Part shown: piece by piece, positions 53,831 to 62,583 of the stretch
Position numbering within the stretch: the first letter of the stretch is position 1
How the letters are laid out: each line of letters begins with the position of its first letter
The notes under the pieces: generated by a model
The model's database searches: none
Seen by the model: only the letters and a program-made list of their open reading frames with translations
What the model was told of the DNA's origin: nothing
Source: Natranaerovirga pectinivora
GTDB taxonomy: Bacteria; Bacillota; Clostridia; Lachnospirales; DSM-24629
DNA: 64,000 nucleotides
NCBI RefSeq assembly: GCF_004342165.1
Contig: NZ_SMAL01000002.1
Span: forward strand, 62,001 to 126,000
Direction: 5' to 3'
Translations under genes and position numbers: made by a program

Positions 53831-55534
53831 ATGAATAGGGATGCAGATGTTATTATAATTGGTGCAGGTGCAGGTGGCCCTGTAGTAGCTAAAGAACTTG
53901 GAGAGCAAGGCATAAAAGTACTATTGCTTGAAGCTGGGCCATGGTATGGCAATAGAAAATGGCCTAGCCCAAATACTGATCCAGGTGGTATAAGCAGTTC
54001 AGATTATGAGGATTTAAGTAGCGAGATATTGGATAGGAATTTTACAGATTTAGAAGACGATATGAATAATTTTGTTACAGGAAAATTCAGATGGGGTCCA
54101 GCTAATAGGGATTTGCCGCCTTGGTCTAGGGAAACTTTAAACAAAGGATTAATTTGGCAAAATTCTGGTGTAGGAGGGTCAACCCTTCATTACTTTGCAA
54201 ATTCCCCTAGAGCCTATCCCTCTGCTGTAGATAATATTTGGCCAATATCCTATGATGAACTAATACCTTACTATCAAAAGGTGGAAACAATATTACCTGT
54301 TTACCCAGCTCCAGCAACGGCAAAAGAAGATTTGTTTTATTATGGTGCTGAAAAAGCAGGTTGGGAAGCAATTAATACATTTAATGTCACACGTCCTGGT
54401 TTTAGACCACAACCTAACGCAATACTACGACCAGATCCTCGCTTAAATGATCCAAACTTTGATTTTGCATTACAAGAATCTATAGGCTGTACACTACGGG
54501 GGCATTGTGTTAACGGGTGTCATATAGGACCAACCATAGAGTCTATGGCTAAAAGGTCCACATTTGCAAGTTACATTCCAAGTGCATTACAAACAGGTAA
54601 TGTTGAAGTAAGGCCAAATACATTTGTAACAAAAGTACTAACTGAAAAAGGCTCTAATGAAGGATTAAGAGCGACTGGCGTTTTGTATAGAGATACGTGG
54701 ACAGGAGAAACAGGAGAATTAAGGGCTCAAGTTGTAGTAATGGCAGCAGGGGCAATAGAAACACCACGATTATGGTTAAACTCTGAATTACCACAGAATC
54801 CTTGGGTAGGAAAAGGTTTGGTAAACCATTTGTTTGATTGTGTATCAGGTATATTTGATGAAAAGACCTTAATAGATATACTAGGTGTCCCTAGTATTGA
54901 TCCATTTATTGGTCAAAATTCAGCTGCCAGGTTTGACCATCCTGGATTAGGGGTTATTCAACCTTTTGGTTTAACGCCTGGATTATTTTCTTCAATGGTA
55001 TATTCCACAAGTGATAGTGGTTATAATTTTTTAAATACCCCTAGGGATGATGCCCCATGGGATATTGAAGGATTAGTGGTAGGGCAACAACTTAAAGAAT
55101 TTATGGAAGATTATCCAAGAACATTAAGCCTTTTAATCTTCACTGATGATGAAGTTAATCAAAACAATGGCATATCATTAAGCAATCGTAGAGATGAAAA
55201 TGGTTTTATACCAGTAATCAGTTATCGACCTAGTAAAAAAGATATAGAAAATAGAGATAGATTAGCTGTTATTGCTGCAGATATTTTAAGGAAAGCAGGG
55301 GCAAAAAAAATTATCCGCTCTAACTGGCCACCTGAAATCTTTATACATATTCAAAGTACAATGCGTATTGGTTTGGTGACAGATACAGACTGTGAAGCCC
55401 ATCAAGTGAAAGGATTGTATATTGCAGATAATAGTATCCAATATAATGGATTAGGTGGACCAAATCCCACCCTTACAACTCAAGCTTTGGCAACACGCAC
55501 CTCGGAAAAGATAATAATGAAGTATTTTAGTTAA
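53831..55534 (+). CDS. GMC-family flavoprotein oxidoreductase
   Basis: 567 residues. FAD-binding Rossmann motif GAGAGGPVVAKELGEQGIKVLLLEAGP at residue 10, GMC loop NSGVGGSTLHYFANSPRAYP, and C-terminal GLYIADNSIQYNGLGGPNPTLTTQALATR. Length and the small-subunit partner upstream fit gluconate/sorbitol-type dehydrogenases that oxidise an alcohol and pass electrons on. No cytochrome c subunit is encoded nearby, so the acceptor is open. Start ATG 53831 with AGGAGAG; the ORF extension to 53750 overlaps the previous gene. Confidence 0.9.
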   Translation: MNRDADVIIIGAGAGGPVVAKELGEQGIKVLLLEAGPWYGNRKWPSPNTDPGGISSSDYEDLSSEILDRNFTDLEDDMNNFVTGKFRWGPANRDLPPWSRETLNKGLIWQNSGVGGSTLHYFANSPRAYPSAVDNIWPISYDELIPYYQKVETILPVYPAPATAKEDLFYYGAEKAGWEAINTFNVTRPGFRPQPNAILRPDPRLNDPNFDFALQESIGCTLRGHCVNGCHIGPTIESMAKRSTFASYIPSALQTGNVEVRPNTFVTKVLTEKGSNEGLRATGVLYRDTWTGETGELRAQVVVMAAGAIETPRLWLNSELPQNPWVGKGLVNHLFDCVSGIFDEKTLIDILGVPSIDPFIGQNSAARFDHPGLGVIQPFGLTPGLFSSMVYSTSDSGYNFLNTPRDDAPWDIEGLVVGQQLKEFMEDYPRTLSLLIFTDDEVNQNNGISLSNRRDENGFIPVISYRPSKKDIENRDRLAVIAADILRKAGAKKIIRSNWPPEIFIHIQSTMRIGLVTDTDCEAHQVKGLYIADNSIQYNGLGGPNPTLTTQALATRTSEKIIMKYFS

Positions 55535-55577
55535 GTATAACAGGGATAATATAAATTGGTGTTGATGCAAATTTAAA

Positions 55578-55607
55578 TTGACAAACCCCAAAAAAATAAA
55601 TTATAAT
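55578..55607 (+). promoter_or_regulatory. Promoter of the Mn riboswitch transcript
   Basis: TTGACA, 18 nt, TATAAT, a strong promoter immediately before the riboswitch. Confidence 0.75.
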
Positions 55608-55613
55608 AAAAGT

Positions 55614-55765
55614 GTTAGAGGGAGTAACTGCCTTCATTAAGGAATTAAAGTCGTCATTTCGGAAAGTTTTCCCGGCTTTAATGACAATATGTCTTGTGAG
55701 ACTCTACAAAAAGTATAATCTAATTTTAGTTAGATTGTATTCTTTGTGGGGTCTCTTTTTGTTTA
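55614..55765 (+). ncRNA. yybP-ykoY (Mn2+) riboswitch with terminator
   Basis: AGAGGGAGTAACTG, GTCGTCATTTCGG, CCCGGCTTTAATGACA and GTGAGACTCT follow the yybP-ykoY aptamer pattern. GAGACTCT closes the aptamer with AGAGGGAGT or, alternatively, pairs with GGGGTCTC in a long terminator hairpin (55698-55755) ending in T5. Mn2+ binding would favour the aptamer and so transcription. It controls the cation exchanger gene at 55793. Confidence 0.85.
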
Positions 55766-55792
55766 TTATTATATATCATAGGAGGGTTTATT

Positions 55793-56848
55793 TTGGATCA
55801 AATTATTTTTACATATTTAAGTGCTGTTCCAACTTTAGTACTAGTATTCATCATTGCTATATCTTTATATCTTCTGAGTAAAGGTGCTGATTTGTTAGTA
55901 GATCAAGCAGTTAATCTTTCGTTGTATTGGGGGATACCTAAAATAATTATAGGAGCTACAATTATATCTCTAGGGACTACTTTACCAGAAGTTACAGTAT
56001 CTGTTTTATCAGCTATTAAAGGGAATCCAGATATGGCACTAGGTAATGCCATTGGATCTATTATAACCAATACAGGGTTAATTATCGGGTTGGCTTCTTT
56101 TGTGGGTAGGCTACCAGTGAACCGCGTATTGGTTAGAAGACAAGGTAATATTCAAGTTTTAACAGGGATTTTACTTACTGTAGTAAGTGTTTTGGCATTG
56201 TTTTTCAGCAGTGGGAATATAGGACAATGGATTGGTTGGGTGTTTTTAATACTACTAATAGTGTACATACATATTTCTATTAAATGGGCGAAAGAGCCAT
56301 CAAAAAAGGATATAGCTAAATTTACTCAATTAGCTTCTACTATGGAAGAAAGTGCTGTTGCTGAAGAGGTGATTAGTGTATCTAAAAGTTTTGTTGGATT
56401 AAAATTGTTAAAGCTAATAGGAGGAATGGCTTTAGTAATTGGAGCATCCCAGATCTTAATACCAGCTGTTGAAATTTCAGCCATTCGCATTGGCATACCT
56501 CAAAGTGTTATTGCAGCCACATTAATTGCCTTTGGAACAAGTTTACCAGAAGTGGTTACAGGGATTAAATCTGTAAAAAAAGGTCATGGTGAAATTGCAA
56601 TTGGTAATATTATTGGTGCGAATATTTTAAATATACTCTTTGTAGTTGGGGGAGCAGCAGCTGTAACGTCGGGAGGTCTAGATGTACCATTTAACTTTTT
56701 TAGACTTCAGATCCCAATCATGGTTTTTATATTAGTGGTTTTTCAAATATTACTGTTAAGGAAGAAGGAAGAAATAGATAAGAAGAAAGGGAGCCTTCTC
56801 CTAGTTATTTATTTGGCATATATAATATTGAATTATATACAAATCTAA
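55793..56848 (+). CDS. Cation:proton/Ca2+ antiporter family (CaCA), probable Mn2+ efflux
   Basis: 351 residues with about ten membrane helices in two inverted repeats. Each repeat holds an alpha motif: GATIISLGTTLPEVTVSVLSAIKGNPDMALGNAIGSII and AATLIAFGTSLPEVVTGIKSVKKGHGEIAIGNIIGANI, with the cation-binding Glu and Gly-Asn. YrbG-type CaCA member. TTG start with GGAGGG 7 nt upstream. The Mn2+ riboswitch in its leader implies a role in Mn2+ (or Ca2+/Mn2+) export. Confidence 0.9.
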   Translation: MDQIIFTYLSAVPTLVLVFIIAISLYLLSKGADLLVDQAVNLSLYWGIPKIIIGATIISLGTTLPEVTVSVLSAIKGNPDMALGNAIGSIITNTGLIIGLASFVGRLPVNRVLVRRQGNIQVLTGILLTVVSVLALFFSSGNIGQWIGWVFLILLIVYIHISIKWAKEPSKKDIAKFTQLASTMEESAVAEEVISVSKSFVGLKLLKLIGGMALVIGASQILIPAVEISAIRIGIPQSVIAATLIAFGTSLPEVVTGIKSVKKGHGEIAIGNIIGANILNILFVVGGAAAVTSGGLDVPFNFFRLQIPIMVFILVVFQILLLRKKEEIDKKKGSLLLVIYLAYIILNYIQI

Positions 56849-56863
56849 AAGGGAACAAAAAAT

Positions 56864-56901
56864 AAGTAGTCGATTTTGCTTAATACAAATCGACTACTTA
56901 C
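56864..56901. terminator. Hairpin after the exchanger gene
   Basis: AAGTAGTCGATTTTG / CAAATCGACTACTT stem with a 7-nt loop. The T tract is on the minus-strand side; on the + strand none follows. Confidence 0.55.
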
Positions 56902-57402
56902 CATACCCTATTCAAATATAAATTGTACATAAAATAATAAATAGTACATTCCTTTCAATTGTAAACCATAAAGCATTATACTTGTTATAATAGCAATAAA
57001 CTTACAAACATATAAATTTTTATTGATGGTTAAAACTAAACTATCATTAAAACTGAAAAAGGTTTAATACATGTTTAAAACAAAGAAACTATAGAACAAA
57101 TCATAAAAATAAAAAAACCCAACTTCTAAACCAACTACTGAATACCAAAACATTTGATAAAACTGTAATAAGTGAATAGGGTATGTAGGAAGAATGGAGT
57201 CTTTCTTCCTTAACTGTATTATAGCATATAATATTAATAAAAGAAAGTATAAATTTTATTTTTTTAATAGTTTCTTTTAAAATAATAAACAAAATATACG
57301 AAAACAAATTAATGACAAAAATTACTGAAAAAACAATATATTATAATATTACGATTAAATTGAGAATTAACTATTGTTAGAGAAGGTGCATAAAAATACT
57401 GA
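56902..57402. other. Intergenic stretch, no gene seen
   Basis: 500 bp of A/T-rich sequence without a supported gene. A 68-codon minus-strand ORF (57101-57307) has a hydrophobic but irregular product and no ribosome binding site. A short hairpin AGGAAGA / TCTTCCT is at about 57188-57211. Probably decayed sequence. Confidence 0.5.
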
Positions 57403-57551
57403 ATCGTATATCAGTTATCAACGGTTATAAATATAGACCAAATTATTGTTCTTGAAAAGGAAAAATTACTGGTAGAGGGACACATCTAGAGTTAATGAAT
57501 TGTCATCCACTTTATAGAAAATTAGCTGAACAACAGTTGACAAGAGATTGA
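57403..57551 (+). pseudogene. C-terminal remnant of an ABC exporter ATPase
   Basis: Reads [18 protein letters not shown], matching the H-loop region VIAHRLST..ADQIIVLE of ABC exporters. After a 1-nt frameshift near 57478 it continues [20 protein letters not shown] and a stop. No Walker A or B part remains. The orphan terminator at 57633-57665 may have belonged to it. Confidence 0.7.
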
Positions 57552-57632
57552 TTAAGTTGTATTAATGCATTATAATTAATAAGAGTAGAATTTTATGAAG
57601 TAATGTTAAGTGATTTAAAGAAATAATAGAGT

Positions 57633-57665
57633 ATTCCTTCAGGCAAATAGCTTGAAGGAATTTTT
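57633..57665 (+). terminator. Terminator directly before the YkgJ-like gene
   Basis: ATTCCTTCA / TTGAAGGAAT stem with a T5 run, ending only 4 nt before the AGGAGG of the next gene. Confidence 0.65.
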
Positions 57666-57679
57666 AATAGGAGGCAATT

Positions 57680-57937
57680 ATGGAATGTAGATTAGGTTGT
57701 GGGGCCTGTTGTATTGCACCATCAATATCTTCACCGATACCAGGTATGCCTAATGGGAAACCTGCAGGGGTTAGGTGTATTCAATTAACAAAGGATAATA
57801 ACTGTAAAATATTTGGTGAAAAAGAAAGACCTAAAGTATGTGGCAATTTGAAACCTTCTCGTGAAATGTGTGGGGAAAGTAACAAAGAGGCATACTTATA
57901 TCTAGAAGACCTTGAAAAGGCTACTGCAATAGAATAA
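57680..57937 (+). CDS. YkgJ-family cysteine-cluster protein
   Basis: 85 residues with eight Cys, in the YkgJ/CxxCxxCC-type metal-cluster pattern: CRLGCGACC near the N-terminus, then [24 protein letters not shown]. The family is thought to bind Zn or an Fe-S cluster; role unknown. RBS AGGAGG 7 nt before ATG. The two-component operon begins 52 nt downstream. Confidence 0.87.
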   Translation: MECRLGCGACCIAPSISSPIPGMPNGKPAGVRCIQLTKDNNCKIFGEKERPKVCGNLKPSREMCGESNKEAYLYLEDLEKATAIE

Positions 57938-57989
57938 AATAAAGTATATAAGAAAAGGTCATCAGTCCCATAAGTAAAGGAGGAATAAG

Positions 57990-58676
57990 ATGAAGCATTT
58001 CTTACTTGTTGAAGATGAGAAAATTCTTGCTAAAAATATTGCATTTTTTCTAGAACGTGAAGGATACAAAGTGGATATAGAATATGATGGTGAAGCAGGG
58101 TTAATTGCTTATAATACACATGCTTATGACTTAATTTTACTTGATTGGACATTGCCTAAAAAAGATGGTTTAGAAGTATGTAAAACCATTAGAAAAGAGT
58201 CTAATATCCCTATCATAATGATTACTGCAAAAGGTGAAATATACGATAAGATTATTGGTTTAGAGCTAGGTGCAGATGATTATATTGTTAAACCCTTTGA
58301 CCAAAGAGAAATGCTTGCTAGAATACATGCATTACTAAGAAGAAATGAAAATGGTAACAATGAAAAAAGCAATGATCAGTGGCTTGAGTATGAAGGCCTT
58401 AAATTAGATCGAGAAAAGCTATTAATACTATATAATCATCAAAATATAGAACTCACAGCCAATGAGTATAAATTAATGGAAATATTAATGAAAAAACCTC
58501 AAAATGTATACTCAAGAGAGTTTTTGTATGAAGAAGTTTGGGGCGGATTATTAGGATACAATGAAAGAACTGTTGATGTAACCATTAGTAGATTGCGAAA
58601 AAAGTTAATGGAACTTTCAGGTAAAAAATTCTTTCATGCAGTAAGAGGATTGGGGTACCGTTTAGGAGGAAATTAA
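57990..58676 (+). CDS. OmpR/PhoB-family response regulator
   Basis: 228 residues. Receiver domain: VEDEKILAKN, phospho-Asp in LILLDWTLPKKDG, MITAKGE, KPFDQREML. Winged helix (about 125-226) with IELTANEYKLMEILMKKPQNVYSREFLYEEVWG and RTVDVTISRLRKKL. The ATG of the kinase overlaps its stop by 1 nt (TAATG). RBS AAGGAGGA 8 nt upstream. Confidence 0.95.
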   Translation: MKHFLLVEDEKILAKNIAFFLEREGYKVDIEYDGEAGLIAYNTHAYDLILLDWTLPKKDGLEVCKTIRKESNIPIIMITAKGEIYDKIIGLELGADDYIVKPFDQREMLARIHALLRRNENGNNEKSNDQWLEYEGLKLDREKLLILYNHQNIELTANEYKLMEILMKKPQNVYSREFLYEEVWGGLLGYNERTVDVTISRLRKKLMELSGKKFFHAVRGLGYRLGGN

Positions 58677-60046
58677 TGAAGATTCAATATCAATTATGGT
58701 TAATCTACTCTACTTTATTTATCATTGTTAGTATTTCAGTGTTTGTGGTTATTTCTAATCGGTATGAAAAACATTTGCAAACAGGATATGAACAATTAAC
58801 CATTACACAAGGTGTTACAATGCTAGATAGATTAAAAGATACATATCCCTATACACCGAACCGGAGTATGGGTTATCTTAGAACTTTTAGTAATCAACTT
58901 AACACACGTTTGATTATATTAGACCAAGAAAAAAGGGTTTATGCTGACAGCTTTGGCCAATTAAGCCAAGAAGCATCATTAAATATATCAATTCTACAAA
59001 GAGAAAAAGAATTTATTTCAGAGTTCTATAATACCCAGCAGTATGGATACGTACAATATACTTTAGTACCTTTTGTAACGGAATTAGGTATGGAAGGGTA
59101 TTTATTAATGATTGGAGAAGCAGACCAGTTATATAATGAAATAAATTCTTTTCAGTATTGGATTATACAGATGCTAATCATTGCAGTAACTATTTTCTTT
59201 ATTGTTTCTTATTTTATTTCAAATTGGTTTTCTACGCCAATTCGTAAGATTATATTGCAGTTAAAAAAAATAACCCCTCAAAAAAGAAGCTTCACATTAA
59301 AATACAAAAGAAAAGATGAAATTAAAAAATTAATTGATGCAATAAAAAACATGGTAGAAGAAATGAATTTATACGATGAAAGACAACGACGTTTTCTAAG
59401 TACTTCTTCTCACGAATTAAAGACACCGTTGGCAACTATGCAACTCATTCTGGAAAACCTTCCTTATGTAAGGGAAGAAGAAGGAATGCATACTGAATTT
59501 GTACAAGATTTATTTTTTGAAGTTAATAAGATGAAAAAAATGGTTGAGCAATTAATAGAGATAAATAGAATATGGGACAAACCATTGGAAATAGAACTAG
59601 TAACGGACCAAGATTTAAAAAAACACATACAACAATCCTTCCAATACATTGCAGAGTCAAAAAATATAGTTATAGAATATGAATTAGATACCATAAAACT
59701 ATATGTAGATAAAACAATGTTTTTAAGAGGTCTAGATAATATCGTTTCCAATGCCATAAGATATTCTACTAACAATCAATTGGTAAAAATAAGGGCTAAA
59801 AACCTTAAAGAAGAAACTCAGATCAGTATTATTGATAAAGGCATTGGTATAGCAAGGGAAGATGTGCAACATATTTTTGAACCTTTTTATCGTTCTAACG
59901 ATGCAACCATTTGGAATCAAGAAGGTAGTGGATTAGGACTACACATTGTTAAACAAATGGTTGAGATGCATAAAGGAAGGGTTGAAATAGATACTGAAAA
60001 AAACAAGGGAACCACTGTGCACTTGTTTCTAAAAAAACCTAAGTAA
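58676..60046 (+). CDS. Sensor histidine kinase with HAMP domain
   Basis: 456 residues: membrane segment (about 8-28), extracellular sensor (30-155), second membrane segment (about 160-182), HAMP (about 183-235), HisKA H-box FLSTSSHELKTPLATMQLILEN and HATPase motifs (DNIVSNAIRYSTNNQ, DKGIGI, GSGLGLHIVKQMVEMHKG). Partner of the OmpR-type regulator. The extracellular ligand is unknown. The lipoprotein gene follows with its own promoter and may be a target. Confidence 0.93.
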   Translation: MKIQYQLWLIYSTLFIIVSISVFVVISNRYEKHLQTGYEQLTITQGVTMLDRLKDTYPYTPNRSMGYLRTFSNQLNTRLIILDQEKRVYADSFGQLSQEASLNISILQREKEFISEFYNTQQYGYVQYTLVPFVTELGMEGYLLMIGEADQLYNEINSFQYWIIQMLIIAVTIFFIVSYFISNWFSTPIRKIILQLKKITPQKRSFTLKYKRKDEIKKLIDAIKNMVEEMNLYDERQRRFLSTSSHELKTPLATMQLILENLPYVREEEGMHTEFVQDLFFEVNKMKKMVEQLIEINRIWDKPLEIELVTDQDLKKHIQQSFQYIAESKNIVIEYELDTIKLYVDKTMFLRGLDNIVSNAIRYSTNNQLVKIRAKNLKEETQISIIDKGIGIAREDVQHIFEPFYRSNDATIWNQEGSGLGLHIVKQMVEMHKGRVEIDTEKNKGTTVHLFLKKPK

Positions 60047-60068
60047 CAAAATTGTTACATTTCTAAAA

Positions 60069-60096
60069 TTGCTATGATACAAAAGGTGACTATACT
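60069..60096 (+). promoter_or_regulatory. Promoter of the GerMN/Gmad2 lipoprotein gene
   Basis: TTGCTA, 16 nt, TATACT. The copies ACAAAATTGTTACA just upstream could be regulator half-sites. Confidence 0.5.
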
Positions 60097-60162
60097 GTAA
60101 ATATACCAATCAAATCAAGTTACTGTATCATTCAAAGGGAAATTTAATAGGAGGTTTTTATT

Positions 60163-61095
60163 ATGAAAAAAATATTAACAATTATAATGATAATATTAGT
60201 AAGTTTAGGAATTTTAATAGGCTGTAATAAGAAAGAAATAGTCACACCTGACCCATCCACTGGTGAGAAACAAGAAGATACAAAAGAAGATGAAACTTAT
60301 GATGAATCAAATTTATCACCAAAACCAGTAGAAGAAGAAAAACAAACACATGAAGTTGTATTATATTTTACGGATAATGACTTAATGGAAACATACCGTA
60401 TAAAGACTGAAATTGTTGTAGGAAAAGATGAAAGCGTTCCAAAAGCTGCTTTAGAAGCTTGGATTAACGGACCAGACCATGAAGAACTGGGTGCATTAGT
60501 TCATACAAATGTTATTGTAGAATATGTTGAAGATGTCAATGGAGTTGCTCATGTTAGTTTTTCTAAAGAGATTCAAGACAGTAATCTAGGCTCAACTGGA
60601 GAATTAATGTTAGTTGAACAGATCACCATGATTATGGAACAATTTGGTTATAATAGCACACAGATTTTAGTAGAAGGGATTATTGGAGAGTCTTTAATAG
60701 GACATTTTTATACAGCTGAACCAATATTGGCAAACGACCCTGATTCTTATAGGTGGATTGACGAGAAAGAATCAAGAGAAATCGTGTTGCAAAATGTAGC
60801 TTTTAGAATCTTTGAACCAATTCCAGGTAGTGAAGTAAAAGATCAAATTGTTGTAAGAGGATTAGCGCGTGTTTTTGAAGCAACAATCCAATATGAATTT
60901 GAAGACGGACACTTTTTATTCGATAAAGGATTTACAACGGCTTCAGAAGGGGCTCCAGGTTGGGGAGAATTTGAAATAATCATCGATTTGGATGAAATTG
61001 ACTTCAATTCAGGTAGCATTATATTATATGAAGAGAGTGCAAAAGATGGCTCAAGACTTCACGAATTGGTAATTCCAGTGATACAAGCAAAATAA
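60163..61095 (+). CDS. GerMN/Gmad2-domain lipoprotein
   Basis: 310 residues. Lipoprotein signal ending ILIGC (Cys about residue 21), an acidic Lys/Glu/Pro linker (25-60), a GerMN domain (about 65-185: VPKAALEAWINGPDHEELG..., ILVEG) and a C-terminal Gmad2 immunoglobulin-like domain (about 210-308: IFEPIPGSEVKDQIVVRGLARVFEATIQYEFEDG). The pair is found in spore germination (GerM-like) and other surface lipoproteins. RBS AGGAGG. A strong terminator follows, so it is a monocistron. Confidence 0.9.
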   Translation: MKKILTIIMIILVSLGILIGCNKKEIVTPDPSTGEKQEDTKEDETYDESNLSPKPVEEEKQTHEVVLYFTDNDLMETYRIKTEIVVGKDESVPKAALEAWINGPDHEELGALVHTNVIVEYVEDVNGVAHVSFSKEIQDSNLGSTGELMLVEQITMIMEQFGYNSTQILVEGIIGESLIGHFYTAEPILANDPDSYRWIDEKESREIVLQNVAFRIFEPIPGSEVKDQIVVRGLARVFEATIQYEFEDGHFLFDKGFTTASEGAPGWGEFEIIIDLDEIDFNSGSIILYEESAKDGSRLHELVIPVIQAK

Positions 61096-61138
61096 TATAC
61101 GAAGAACTGTTATATAATTAGTGGGTTTGAGAATAGGT

Positions 61139-61187
61139 AAATGTTATGGTATATACTAATACAAGTATATACCATAACATTTTTATT
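61139..61187 (+). terminator. Terminator after the lipoprotein gene
   Basis: Perfect 19-bp stem (61139-61157 with 61164-61182) with 6-nt loop and T tract. Confidence 0.85.
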
Positions 61188-61367
61188 TGCTTTTAGATTG
61201 TATTTGTTGTAATAAATTAGAAATGTGATTTTTAGAAGTGTAACAAAACAATTCTTTATTACTTTAATCATATTTTTATAAGAAATCATGTTGTCGTACG
61301 TAGTATTAGAATGGTATAGTTGAAAATAAGTACTAGAAAAAAATACAAATTCATCAGGGGGAGTAGC

Positions 61368-62411
61368 GTGTTAGAAATAAAAAACTTATACAAAGATTTA
61401 ATAAGCAACAGTATAAACGGTGTAACTTTTGAATTATCCAAGGGTGATATTGGGAGTATAGAATGTTCTAATGAGATAAGCGATATGCTAATTAACCTAA
61501 TTATAGGAAGAGAGTTACCTGCCAAAGGTGAAATTCATATAGATCAAATTAAAAATACAGATTATATTAAAAAAGGTTTTAATAATTTAGGGATTGTACT
61601 ACGAGAGGAAGGATTTTATGATGGACTAACTGTTGAAGGTTATTTAAAATTTTTCCAAGAATTATTAGGCTCTAAAGTAGATTGTAAAGATATATTGATG
61701 AGACTCGGATTACTTGATGTAGGTTCAATAAAAGTGAAAAAATTAACTTACCAACAAAAGAAGCGCTTAAGTATAGCAAGAGAACGATTAAAGGATCTTA
61801 AGATTCTACTTGTTCAAGAGCCAATAATGAATATGGATAAAGATAGCGTTAAAATTGTTTTAGAAAATATTCAGGAGCTAAGTGATGCGGGTGTGACAGT
61901 GATTTGCACATCTATATCCTATAAAGATGCCTTGTTTATAGGTGGAAGGGTCTTTACATTAGATGATAAAGGTTTTGTAGAAATCATTACTGATCCTGAA
62001 AAAGTTGAAGTTGAGAACATTAAGGAAGATGTAGTAGAGGAAGGAAATGATAAAGCGTTAGAAAAACCAATTTATAAAGTAGAAAAAATACCTGCAAAAG
62101 TAGAGGATAAAATCTTACTTTTTGATCCTACTGAAATAGATTATATAGAAAGTGAAAATAGCATAAGTCATTTAAATATACGTGGGGAAAAATTTCCTTC
62201 TTCATTTTCTCTTGGAGAATTAGAAGACAGATTGAAATATTTTGGTTTTTTTAGATGTCATAGATCTTATTTAGTAAATCTTCAAAGGGTAAGAGAAATT
62301 GTTACTTGGACTAGAAATAGTTTTAGTCTAAGTTTAGATAATAAGAAAAAAACATCTATTCCTTTATCAAAGGGAAGATTAGATGAACTTAAAAGCATAT
62401 TAAATCTATAA
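61368..62411 (+). CDS. Degenerate ABC ATPase domain fused to a LytTR DNA-binding domain
   Basis: 347 residues. Residues 1-210 follow the ABC ATPase fold (LEIKNLYKDLISNSINGVTFEL..., signature region LTYQQKKRLSIARERL, Walker B-like ILLVQEPIMNMD). The Walker A loop G-x-x-G-x-G-K is missing (SIECSNEISDM stands there), and Walker B has Gln for Asp. It probably does not hydrolyse ATP. Residues 250-347 form a LytTR domain (VEDKILLFDPTEIDYIESENSISHL...FFRCHRSYLVNLQRV). It is likely the regulator of the ABC exporter just downstream. I start at GTG 61368 (AGGGGGAG upstream) rather than TTG 61320. Confidence 0.85.
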   Translation: MLEIKNLYKDLISNSINGVTFELSKGDIGSIECSNEISDMLINLIIGRELPAKGEIHIDQIKNTDYIKKGFNNLGIVLREEGFYDGLTVEGYLKFFQELLGSKVDCKDILMRLGLLDVGSIKVKKLTYQQKKRLSIARERLKDLKILLVQEPIMNMDKDSVKIVLENIQELSDAGVTVICTSISYKDALFIGGRVFTLDDKGFVEIITDPEKVEVENIKEDVVEEGNDKALEKPIYKVEKIPAKVEDKILLFDPTEIDYIESENSISHLNIRGEKFPSSFSLGELEDRLKYFGFFRCHRSYLVNLQRVREIVTWTRNSFSLSLDNKKKTSIPLSKGRLDELKSILNL

Positions 62412-62583
62412 ATTAATACACCATTGGAGGTGTTATATACTCCTAATGGAGATTTCTTTGGGCCATTAACTTTAAAAATGAAGCCATTTAACCCTGATAA
62501 TACTCCTTTGGGCGTATTTTTATAGTTTGACTTTTTAGAATATGAAATAATGAATCCATAAATCAAAGAAAAGAGGGTTAGTT
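62412..62583 (+). promoter_or_regulatory. Region between the LytTR gene and the exporter, with dyads
   Basis: Contains CACCATTGGAGGTG (62419-62432) and CTCCTAATGGAG (62440-62451), related short dyads sharing ATGGAG/TTGGAG, and a terminator-like hairpin AATAC-TCC / GGG-CGTATT with T5 (62502-62525). The dyads could be binding sites for the LytTR protein (inferred). Confidence 0.4.

Noticed and set aside
55612-55881. 89-codon + strand ORF
   Set aside because: It lies across the Mn2+ riboswitch, its terminator and the start of the exchanger gene in another frame.
57101-57307. 68-codon minus-strand ORF with hydrophobic product
   Set aside because: No ribosome binding site, irregular composition and A/T-rich surroundings; likely chance.
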